Assembly: GCA_022829145.1 (NCBI GenBank)
Contig: CM040742.1
Span: 8,863,538-8,927,537, forward strand
Direction: 5' to 3'
Origin: Albula goreensis
Taxonomy: Eukaryota; Chordata; Actinopteri; Albuliformes; Albulidae
Length of the DNA stretch: 64,000 nucleotides
The position numbers were made by a program, and so were the translations under genes. The first letter of the stretch is position 1. Each line of letters begins with the position of its first letter. Positions 12,701 to 22,700 of the stretch are shown piece by piece. The notes under the pieces were generated by a model. It made no database searches, had not been told where the DNA came from, and saw only the letters and a program-made list of their open reading frames with translations.

Positions 12701-13658
12701 AGCGGTGAAAAAGCCCCATCACTGTATTTTGAAGCACCTAGCAACTGTTTTGCCTGTTTGCGCTGTTGTTGGATATCACCTAGATACAGAGCAGTCTAGA
12801 GGGGAACAACTGACGTGTGCATTCAACCAAACTGTTAAGTAAGCATATGCTAGAACCAAGAAATTGGACAGCTAATACCTACAACTTAAATTAATAGGTA
12901 CTTTCTTCTCTTATTTAAGAAGCTTATAAGTATGAACAATCAAGAAAAAATAAGTTTTAAAAAAAGTTTTGTGTTTAGGTTTTGTAGACAATACAAGAAT
13001 GTCTGTAGCAATATTTTGTACATTTACTCTATAATATGTTTTGCACAAACCCACATGTGTATACACAAACTGCTTCATCCTAAGATTACATAAGCAGAGT
13101 ACAACTTCAAATGATAAGCTCAATGGTCCATTGAGTAAGTACACTGTACTTCCAGATACATTTAGATTAGCCAAAGTTTAACTACAAACTAGGCTTGGAT
13201 GCAAAATCCTACAAAACACAGCAAAAACAGACGCTCTTACCATGGTGTACCATGGGACTTTTTTCATTGCCTGTTCCGGCCAAGTTGTAGATCACCACGG
13301 CGGCAGCTCCATTTTCTCTGGCGCTCTTGATCTTCTCTGCGAAGGTACAATTTCCCCTCTCGATCAGGGCAACCCAGGCCTTGGCTGAGCTGTTGTACCT
13401 GGTGTAAGGACCACAGGCCAGAGGGTCGGAGACAGGCAGCTCCACCAGGCCCGCTGCCCCATCGAGGGGCGAGTTTAGCCCATACAAGCCACACTCACAG
13501 ATCTGTCTCACAGTCTGGTTGTCACTTGTGTTCCTGTAGCTTATTTCCACGTAAGCTGTCCATAACACCGTGGCCGTCTGGGTGGGTTGAACCGCTGTCA
13601 AGGCCAGCCAGAGCCACAGGAAGCAAGCAATGCTACAGTGTGATCGTATCCTTCTCAT
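2519..13658 (-). CDS. rnf128: RNF128/GRAIL-like PA-TM-RING E3 ubiquitin ligase, 5' part with two alternative first exons
   Basis: This is the 5' portion of a gene for an endosomal transmembrane E3 ubiquitin ligase. In mammals RNF128 (GRAIL) captures membrane substrates with its luminal PA domain and ubiquitinates them with a cytosolic RING. Coding exons seen: 1B 13658-13241, 1A 9963-9540, shared exon 2 2766-2519. Both first exons end in phase 1 at good donors (GTAAGA and GTATGT). Exon 2 starts with the two bases that complete the codon, so either junction makes Gly followed by TGDTVAIMIGY. Exon 2 ends in phase 0 after RKQ, before GTGAGC. The RING exons are not in 1-2518 and must lie left of the window, so the gene is cut by the window edge. 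The family call rests on PA and TM motifs that match remembered RNF128 rather than RNF149 or RNF130. RADX as upstream neighbour fits RNF128 synteny in mammals. Confidence 0.9.
6711..6754. repeat. TA/CA dinucleotide microsatellite
   Basis: A TA run (about 6711-6728) passes directly into an uninterrupted CA run (about 6727-6754). It is likely polymorphic. It lies in the rnf128 intron. Confidence 0.95.
6933..6955. repeat. Poly-A tract
   Basis: This is a run of about 23 A. Similar runs occur at 3751-3769, 17634-17654, 18578-18597 and 18727-18747. They may be old retroposon tails, but no retroposon body was recognised beside them. Confidence 0.9.
9540..9963 (-). CDS. rnf128: rnf128 alternative first exon 1A (proximal)
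   Basis: The exon encodes 141 codons plus one base. The ATG at 9963 has a strong context (A at -3, G at +4). It is followed at once by a hydrophobic signal peptide (LFTWLFVAYILKV), so it is preferred over an in-frame ATG at 10131 that would bury the signal. The luminal part has NIS and NES glycosylation sequons, the segment GLFGQDSP, the PA core WIALIQRG.GCTFSEKI, and VIYNEPGTDN before MSHP at the donor. GQDSP, GCTF and MSHPG resemble the mammalian RNF128 form made from its proximal first exon, as remembered. No TATA box or CpG island was recognised upstream. Confidence 0.88.
9964..13240 (-). other. rnf128 region between the two first exons (exon 1A promoter and 5' UTR, exon 1B intron)
   Basis: This stretch should hold the promoter and 5' UTR of the exon 1A transcript and be intron for the exon 1B transcript. 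An in-frame ATG upstream of the chosen start lies at 10131. A degraded dispersed repeat lies near 12285-12430. No other gene was recognised. Confidence 0.5.
12285..12430 (+). repeat. Degenerate copy of a teleost dispersed repeat
   Basis: The ordered motifs CTTATCCAGAGTTACTTTCA, then AGGTTAAGCATCTCGCTCAA, then GAGTCCAAC match in order the better copy at 14505-14727, with heavy divergence. The element class was not assigned. Confidence 0.5.
13241..13658 (-). CDS. rnf128: rnf128 alternative first exon 1B (distal)
   Basis: The exon encodes 139 codons plus one base from the ATG at 13658. A signal peptide (FLWLWLALTAV) precedes a luminal segment with several sequons (NTS, NQT, NSS, NCT), the cysteine pair CECG followed by LYGLNSP, and the PA core WVALIERGNCTFAEKI and VIYNLAGTGN. 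It ends MVHHG at GTAAGA in phase 1, the same phase as exon 1A. CECG-YG and the ERGNCTF core match the other mammalian RNF128 isoform, made from the distal first exon, as remembered. It could instead be the first exon of a separate tandem paralogue. However, no second copy of exon 2 lies between 1B and 1A, which favours alternative promoters of one gene. Confidence 0.85.
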
Positions 13659-15560
13659 TCTCTCTTAAAAAATGCTAACAGGAAGACTGCAGCTCAGTTC
13701 AGCAGGAGCTTTTTTGATCTATGGCTCCGTTGACTGCTGTTGTTGGTAAACTGACACCTCCCTTTTCGTAATCCAAGCTCGCTCTACGTCACCTGTAGTT
13801 TCTGTTGTCTAGTGGGCCGTGATCGTTTTGCTCACAGCCCTTTCATTTATGAGAGCCTGCTCGTGCAGACTTGTTCTTAAGAGCCTGAGTAAGCTTCTAT
13901 TTTATCAACCTGCCTTTGGAATGTGTTTCACTGATTCTGATCCTACAACATGTCCACCTTTAATTTTCACAGACTAACCTAAACCTCCTTACTGCTAAAG
14001 GAACTGCATTTAAATGAAGCTTGTGCTTTTCTCTGAAGTTGTCAAAATGAACTACAGAATGCATGTGGGAAGGTCAAACCATAGAGAAGGCATACTCAGC
14101 ACACCAGGTTACCCATTAATCCTACATCCACATTTATTTTTAAATAATAAAACAGGATGCAAATTATGCCAGCTGTAACAGACAACAGACCAGTGTCGTG
14201 TTTTGACTGTTTTTAAGATAATCAAATTTGTTGTTCTTAGCTATGCGTGACCTTGGGTCAAGTGGCTGTTTCAGAAGCTTTGCTCTGAAAGGAGCCTGAA
14301 TAATGAAATGCTCCAGAGACAATTACTCGTTAGTATTCTTTCAAAATTTTAGAACTCAGCAGCTGATAAATGGGAAAAAATACCATTTGTCTTTTATGAG
14401 AATGTTACAAACTATAACTTGACATGGGGAAAGGAAATAACATGTTTGTGGAAAAACTGAAAGCTATTAAATAAAGAAATCACATGGATGACCTTTTGGG
14501 TTGCTTGGTTACATTATAGTCATTTTAGCTGATGCTTTTATCCAAAGAGACTTACAGTTGATTGGGCTAACCAAGAGCCAACCCTCCCTTGGGTCAATGT
14601 GGGGTTAAGGGCCTTGCTCAAGGGCCCAACAGCAATGGTGTTCTTGCTGTGGTTGGACTTGGGCTTAAACCACCAACCTCAAGAGTCCCAGTCATGTACC
14701 TTATCCACCAGACTGCAGGCTGCCCCTGGTTAAGATGAGAACCTCACTCTCCAGTGGCAGGTGAGGTAGACACCAGCTGTTTTCAAGGTTCAATTTTACA
14801 TTCAGTTAGTATGACTGGCTGGTACAACACACTGGCAGAAAGGACTATAAGACTAATTTTTATATTACATATTTACATTACCATCATTTTTCAAGTTATT
14901 AATTATGCCAAAGTAGCTGAATAAGTTGATATGTTTTGGAAAACAAATTTTGTTACAAAAGGCTGGAACACTTGCTAGTTAAAATGGCACACATACACCC
15001 ATTAAGTCCTTAAAGACTTTTCAGTGTTAATAAATAGGTTTTTCTCCTAAGGACAGTGAAAATTAGTTATTGATTCACATTACCGAAGAATCTTCCATTA
15101 CACCTAAACTTTTCTGTCATGAATGCAGACTGTATATATGTGAGAAGAATGTGGAAATGTAGGTTTTGGTTGGCTAAATGGATATGCTTACTCTACATAT
15201 TACCTTTCCTCCATCACCATCCAGCAAGAGTCTAAGTTAGTTTTAACTCATGTCACACACAAATGATATTGAGTGAAGTAGATGGTAACATTTTTGAGAG
15301 CAGAAGTCATTTTTGTCTGCCTCAGGCAACAGTACAAGCATCATCTTTTTTGATGTTCTGATGGAAATTTTTCTGTGCAGAAACTTGTCTGAACAGTTAC
15401 TCTAACCATCAGAATGAAGGGCGTTTATTTCCTGTGTTAGTTCTGGAAGGGCTTTCTGATGGTGTCATTTCTTGACTCACCATGATCCCCTTCAGGTATT
15501 TAATTTTACAGCGGTTTGCACTTTATTCAGGATTTTTGCACAAAACAACCTATGGATAAA
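13659..15560. other. Spacer between the RADX 3' end and rnf128 exon 1B
   Basis: About 1.9 kb without a recognised gene. It should hold the promoter and 5' UTR of the distal rnf128 transcript close to 13659. Apart from the dispersed repeat at 14505-14727, nothing was recognised. Confidence 0.5.
14505..14727 (+). repeat. Teleost dispersed repeat
   Basis: It contains TTTAGCTGATGCTTTTATCC, then AAGAGACTTACAG, then GGGTTAAGGGCCTTGCTCAA, then GGGCCCAAC, and ends near CAGTCATGTACCTTATCCAC. This ordered set of blocks is found at very high copy number in fish genomes. It lies in the spacer between RADX and rnf128. Confidence 0.7.
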
Positions 15561-15576
15561 ACAACCCATTCATACT

Positions 15577-15582
15577 TTTATT
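15577..15582 (-). terminator. Probable RADX polyadenylation signal
   Basis: AATAAA on the minus strand lies about 1 kb past the RADX stop codon. Two GT/T-rich blocks (GGTTGTTTT twice) follow within 45 bases, as expected for a downstream element. A second AATAAA at 15522-15527 is an alternative. Confidence 0.4.
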
Positions 15583-16583
15583 TGTAAACATGTAAGTTAA
15601 AGAGGAGGACCAGCTCTATTATTTCACAGAAGATGTCATAGCTGACAGTAGGAATATATACAAATATACAGACAGATAAAATTAGTGTGGTGTATTTCCA
15701 CCACACGGAATTTACAAAATAAAAGCAAGTGACACTGGAAAAGTAGGTACCTTTAAAGCAGCCCTGAATAAGCCAGAGTTTTTAACAATATCTTCATGTT
15801 TTTTCAACTAATGACAACACAATGATAGCACTTCATAACACTTTAGTGCATCATGTAAATGCTAACTGACTTTAAAGCCACTTGCTGCTATCTTTGAAGA
15901 AGAGGCCCATCTGCATCACTTGCAACTGTGATAAGCAGGCACAAGCCTAGCCGATGTTTTCTGTTTAGATCTGAGCTACCCTTAAGCAATGATTTGCTTT
16001 TGCAGCAACTAAGAAATTAATAATCAGCATTTAAAAAGTTTTACATTTTGATGTACAATCTGATCACTTGATAATTCTAAACCGAATACTTGACATGCAT
16101 CAGGTCTATACAGTATTTCAAAAGAAAGTAGTTGTTGATGCAAATGAATTGGGCCGTAGCCAGGGTAGAATTCACACACAGGTTCTTGGTTGTCATTGAC
16201 TTGGTTCATAAATAAATATGGATGCTAGGTCGCCTGTCCTATATACAATAACTTACTAAAAAAGCGAACATAGGATGTAAATTCATGCTATTAAAAATGT
16301 AATAGGGAAGACATAAGAAACAGTCATCATTCTGGCAGTGCTTGGCAGTTTAAGGAAGGAAGTGATTATAACTTCAGCAATCCCGTGGGATGCACAGTGG
16401 CACAAAGGCGTTCAATATTCACATACAGGAAAGGGCATGACCACGCACCCATTAACTTTTAAAGTGAAAGCAAATTGTCTTGCTAAAAGGTGTTGAAAGG
16501 TGTCAGTGCTGTCAGGCTTCGGCTTGAAGTCCAAAAAAGTCACTCGGGTTTGTCCCTGCGGCACTGTTCTGTTTGTGAGTGAT

Positions 16584-16720
16584 TTACACTAAAGCTACGT
16601 CCGTCGTCTTGTATATCTTGTTGATGAAGACCTCCACCTTCTGCCCTCCCAAGTGGCAAAAATCCATTAGGCAAACGACATGCATGCCTTCAAGCTCAGC
16701 TGCTGTCTGCACGATTTCAC
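16584..16720 (-). CDS. radx: RADX last coding exon
   Basis: The exon begins after CTTTTCAG. It encodes [35 protein letters not shown] and KTTDVALV, then TAA at 16586-16584. The start phase (two bases) matches a preceding exon ending with one base. The C-terminal pattern (hydrophobic strand, CHLG, then KVEV) is compatible with the RADX C-terminus. The 3' UTR probably extends to about 15.56 kb. Confidence 0.8.
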
Positions 16721-19700
16721 CTGAAAAGATAAAAAAATCTGCATTAGTGTATACTCACGTATTTATCACACAACCCAAGCATACTTACATGCTGTTGTCA
16801 TACTCTACGGATTGAGTACAGGTACTGTTCCATTAAAAAAACTGACATGTAACAACAAACTGCAGGACTATGCAGGAAAGATACATATTTTTTGTATTCA
16901 CCAAATAGTTTTGGAGGGCATGAAAATGTCTGTGAACATTTTTTAACACTGTAAATTTCAAATACTTTTACTCTCAAGAGAACACAAACCTTCGGTACAT
17001 AGCTCAGCTCGCAGTCATAGTCTTAAGCATTATTTATACATTTTGCTTACCAATCGTGCTAAATCTAATAAATAAGCGGGGAAAATAACTATTTTTGCTA
17101 ACCTATCACGGCCTGTAGTGTTACAGCATGCTGGCCTCCTATGCTCTGTGTGTCATGAGGGAACTAAATGCGTTTTTCATTTGTACCTAACCTGACATAC
17201 ATACAGGTGCACAAACTGACAGTATACCAAGATAACACTCACAGTGATCAGTCTTTGTGTGTCTTAACAGAAGGATCAAAACAGATCTGATCGGCTTCCA
17301 CACACACTAGCAATAATTTCATCTTTCTTCTTGGTGAAGAACTGAAAGCCTCCCCCAGACTGTCTCCTACTTCCTACCTGCAGACCACTGCAGAGTGTGC
17401 TCCAGTGACAGTTTGCCTCTGTTGATCTTTTTTGACGCTCAATGGTGTGCAGCTTTTACAGACTGCTGTGTAATCCGTGTTAGCACACCTGTTCTGCTGT
17501 GCACCGCGTTCTGGTTCTGTTTACAACGGCATGCATAATGCAAAACTACGTTCACTTTGAAGAGCCTGAGTGGGTGACACAGCATTGATGTCGGAGTACA
17601 GTATTATAGCAGTTTCCGAACAGGGAGGGAAATAAAAAAAAAAAAAAAAAAAAACTTTGTTCACCAGTATATTTCTTGCGGTAAGAGCGCTTTACCCAGA
17701 TGACTGGAATGATAAGTGTATAATAGAGTATATACTTCCAGAATGATAAATTACAATTCAAAGATCAGTCCTTGATATCATTCTTGTACCAACACAAGTA
17801 TCAACAGTGGTGGCCATAACGTTAATCCTTCAGTCACAAGCCCAGACCTTGAATCACGTTTCCATTTCACTACTGCATACTCCAGAATCCTGTAGAGAGG
17901 CGTGCGCTTGACTTTTGTGTCTGGATGGCATTCAAGAGCAAGCCCACACACCTTCGATGTTTCTCAGCCCTGCAACGGACTGTGAGGTCTTGTGTAAATA
18001 ACCGCAGATAAAGGTCGGGTTTATGAAAGACGATATTGTGCTCACTCTCTGGGAGCTAGCCCTTGACTACCAATAGTAGTTGGCTTAGAAGTGACTCGGG
18101 GAGATCCACAGTTGCTAAAATAAGCTCTCTGAGGCTGGTTCACAGGGGTATACGGTTACCCCCTCTTTGCCCTTCCCCCTGTGTTCTTTACCTAGGTCGA
18201 TATGGGTGGACCGGTCCTCCTCCGTGGGGTTCCTGAGGGGCCCACGAATCCCGTGGATAGGCAGGAGAGCATCGTGTTGCCGTGGGCGTCTTGTGGCAGT
18301 CCGATGCTCCTGGGATCTTCATGAGACAGCACTGGCAAAAACACTGTGTCGATGGCTGTCTGCTGGTTTATGCCTGAGAAGGGGGCACATAGGAATGAGA
18401 CAGAGCACCCCTGCAGAACAGTGTGGCTCCAATTTATCATGGTATTATGACTTTGAAAAGTCTATGCAGGCCAAAACAAATGTACCCTTGTAAATACTGA
18501 TTGTTTAATTTTTTTTTCCAAAACACATTTCTCTGCTTAAAGCCCAAAAATTTAGGAGTTACGAATAGGAGACTACCAAAAAAAAAAAAAAAAAAAACTG
18601 CATTTCAATATGGTAAATGTTTCCGTAGCCTCAGAGGTGACTACATTTTAGCAATTCATTAACAAAAATAAATAAATAAATATAAATTAAAAATTTATTA
18701 AAAAATATTATTATATATATATATATAAAAAAAAAAAAAAAAAAAAACTGCACAACTGACCACATGCATCATGGAACACTGTATGTAAATCTTTACATCA
18801 TAAGGAGATAAGTTTATCTGTGTGGACTTGATGGCAAAGATAAATAAGTGGTAAAACCCAAATTATGGCACCAAGCCTAGTAGACCTGCACTATGTAGAA
18901 AAGGATACCAAAATAAGGGCATTGGTTAAACAAATAAATAGTGAAGGTGACTGCAGTGCTTATCTTCACAGTGTTATGGTATCTCAACGTAGCATGAGCA
19001 GAAATGCGGCTGGCCTTACCCAGTATTGTGATTTTGAAGTAGCCGTTGCAGGTCACTGGAGTGTAGCTGTTTAGGTTTTGGTCAGGGTGAGACTCATGTG
19101 CTGTCCACTCGGCCGGGTGAAGGTTGTTTTGCTGCAGGAGGTAGTCTTTGTCCTCAAAGCTGAACCTGCGTGGAACGCTCTCAGACTGCAGGTCATCAAA
19201 ATGGAAATGTTCCAGCAAATCGGCTCTCAGCGCTGCCCATGCGCTGCTTTCCCATTCTGCACTGGGGCGGTCACCTTCCTGCCGTTCTTCCGGGGTGCTT
19301 GTACAGAGAAGGCCAGCTAGAGGACAGGGCAAAGTCATTGACTTAGAGAAGCTATGAATACAAAGGACTGCAAATATTATACAAACTGGTTTAATTCAAA
19401 TCCCAGGTCAGCTGAAATATAAAGCTTACTTACTCCATGGGTCTTTCTAACTCAACTACTATATGGTTAGCCCTCTGCTAAAATGGCTGCCATCAGTCAC
19501 CTTGGTAGGCAATGCAAATTAGAAGAGGCTGAAATGACTTGCCTTACCTTACAAAGAAGTATATAATTACATGCCAAACTCTTAAAGTAAAACAATCAAA
19601 ATGAGTTGGTGGGAATGATACTCTTTAAGGTACGTTTTGGGCATTCCTAAATTGTAATTATTTTTCAATGCACGACTGTTTCATTGCCAAGCAAAGATAT

Positions 19701-22700
19701 TCCAATTCCAAGATTTGCAATCATGAGAAGTAGATACAATTCCAAACATGGGGAATGCTGAGATGCCATTTAATACCAGTGGGAGGCTGGGGTCCATGTC
19801 CACTGGACTGCTCTGGGTTTAACTCTGGTTGTTCCTCCTCCTCATCCTCTTCCTCCTCTGGTTCTGAATCTTCCCCCTCTTCCCCCTCGGTACGGCCTTT
19901 TCCAGATTCCCTGAAAACAGGATTGAGCTTCTTGTCAGCTACTCACTGTGAAGCTTATAGCAATGATCATTAATAGTAAGGCACCCAAAACTCAAATTCA
20001 GACTTTGTTTCACCATCCCATGATGCACAACTGAGAAAAATCAGAGAATTTCCCTTTATGCTGGATATACAGTGCAATTTCTGGCCTAAAGAAGACACTT
20101 CTCCTCACCAGCCTACACACAAGCAAAAATATAGATTGGACTTAGTGCTGTACTTTTCCATATCAGAGAAGCTGAGCACATGAGAGGTGCACACGGTTCG
20201 TGTACATTGCTGTCCAAAAATATTCATTATCCTGGAAGTGATTTACATTGCAATGATGACATAAAATAAAATAAATATACCATTATTATCCTATATTTGT
20301 TTTTTCACTCTTTCATTTTTTCCCTGGATGACAATGCACATCATGTAATAATAGTGAACACACTAATACTCCAGTACAGTGATAGTAATAGTGATGTAAT
20401 AATTAACGAGGCGGTTTGAGGGCATCACCTCTCCTGCTGCACCACAGCTCGGGTGAGGTAGCGTCTCTTCACCTTTCTGAAATGACACAGAACAGACACA
20501 TTTTCACTTGTGATGTGCTGCTCAAAAGGTGCTCTATTATTAAAAACAATTCATTATTGTTTTTGTAATTATCATTCCTCAACCTGAATATTTAGAGTAG
20601 CAGTTTTTTTTTGCACTTGCTGGCTGCTGAGTTCAGCTTCAGATGCTGGACTGTGTTAAGTCAATGCTTTGCATCGCTCTCATGCAAAAAAAGCAGACGC
20701 GTGCGAAAGACTCTCATGGTCCTGAACACGGGGTGACATGGTGGTGTCTTACCTCGTCTCCTGCGTGTCTTTCCTGCGCTTGCGCGGTGAGCGGCCTGAG
20801 TTGGCAGACTCCGCGTCACTGTTAGCCAAGGTCTCTCTCTGCTGCTGCTTCCGTGAGACCTGTCGCTGAATGACACCCTGTGGCGATATTCGCTGGCCGG
20901 GAAGAGGAGCGCTCAGGACTGACCTGCGTCACACAGAGTTAGTCATCATCTCTTAAATGCTGTAAACGCCGCTATCCTGATGTACCCAATTTTACAAAAA
21001 CAGGACTTCTACATCTCCATAATCATGACTGTAATCTTGAATAAAGTTTCATGAAGTGCTTTCCACTGCTACTGCATTTCAGAAATGTGTCACCATTTCA
21101 CCACCACTTCAGTTAAGCTTATTCTTAAAGACAGGAATGTCAAACTCCAGTCCTGGAGGGTCCCAGTGTTTTCAGGTTTCTGTTGTCTCCTTTCAATCTG
21201 CAAACACTTTAGGCCTTCATTCCAGGTACATGGACTCTATACCCAATCAGTGATTTATAGTAGTCAAGTGCTGTATTAGACCTGACTCAGATGAAACATC
21301 AGTAGAGTTTGACACAAAAAGCTAAGGTCAGCAAACTCACCACTATTTCAGTGGTTACTCATTATGGGGTTTTTTTTGTTTTTTTAAACACAGATGTACA
21401 AATATGTATGTACCTACTGTATACAAGAAAGCAAAATATAAAAATATTATATGAGCAGGCTCACAGTACACCAGCTGCTTTTCCAGCCACACCTTTAAAG
21501 GATATCCTCATCAACGTTCACCTTGCACTGCAAACCGTGAAAAAGCTTGCCATTGCTGGCAGGAGGTGCTGCTCACACTGACCTGCTCAGCAGGCTGCTC
21601 TGGCACCTGGTCCTGCTCTGGCCATGGCATGTACTGGACAGCTGTGATCAGGCCCTGGATAGCCATGCGCTTGTGCTCCCGATACTGCAAACTCTCCAGC
21701 GCCTCCTTCAGCTCGCTTGCATAAACTACAGGGACTTCAGCTGAGAAAATACAACAGGTCAATTACACAGAACACATTATACCATGGTCAATGATCACAC
21801 CTGTCATATCTCAGTTTTAATGAAGAATGACATTTCAATGGCATAAGAATAATTTCTCATTAAAGCTATGAATTAAAAAACAACTAATTTGAGAGATAAA
21901 CCTTTTTGTCATTTATTTACTTCATCTTCATACACAAACCCAAAAGCCACTGACAACAGGATAGATAAAGTGGTCCTCAGTATGAATTTGATAATACACT
22001 GCCTTTCTCTAAGACCACGACTTTTCCCTGCCTCCTGGGTGTCCGTCTCAGTACAAACACCCCAAAGGAACAGCTGGAAGGTGTCTGTCCGTGGTTTAAA
22101 CATCTAAAACTTTTTGCTTTCCGACAAGTTTTCAGTTGGATTTCTCACCGGTGCCATCGGCGATGGTCTGGGTGAAGACCGGCGGTGAGGGTGGGTAACA
22201 GTAATGGCCACCAATAACAGTCTTCTTCAGCATCACACTGTCCTTCAAAGTCTTCGTCCATTGGATGAAGCTCTTTACTGCAGGATTGGACACGTATGGT
22301 TGCCCCTTGTGAAACCCTGGAAACAGGAATGACATGTTCAGTACGGTATTGATCACCACACCTGACCAGTTCTGCATGCTATGGATTTTTGAATACAAAC
22401 AAATGACATAATGTATCAGAAAAACATTCTGCTATCTCACAAATATATTTTAAACAATCAGAAAATACAACTTAAACATTAATGTGAATAAGTTCACAAA
22501 AGAATACTTATTTTCACATGATTTACAGTGACATTAGAGTCACACTAAAGCCATGTTAGACATTCATACACTCCCAGAAGGCCACAATAAGGAGATCTAC
22601 TGTAGGAAACAATTAAATGAATTCCAGGGTGAATGAATGTGTAAATGATGTCATTCTGAAAATAACCCACCAGTGGTATATATTTGAGTTTCACAGGAGC

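Noticed and set aside
13264..13494. 76-codon frame overlapping rnf128 exon 1B
   Set aside because: Shadow frame of a GC-rich coding exon with conserved PA motifs in the other frame.
18877..19019. Extension of the RADX exon frame past 19020
   Set aside because: The donor at 19019-19018 (GTAAGG) gives the right phase for the next exon; the rest is intron that stays open by chance.
20753..20923. Alternative acceptor for the RADX exon at 20918 (starting at 20923)
   Set aside because: It needs the preceding exon to end with two bases; the observed exon ends with one, which matches the acceptor at 20918.
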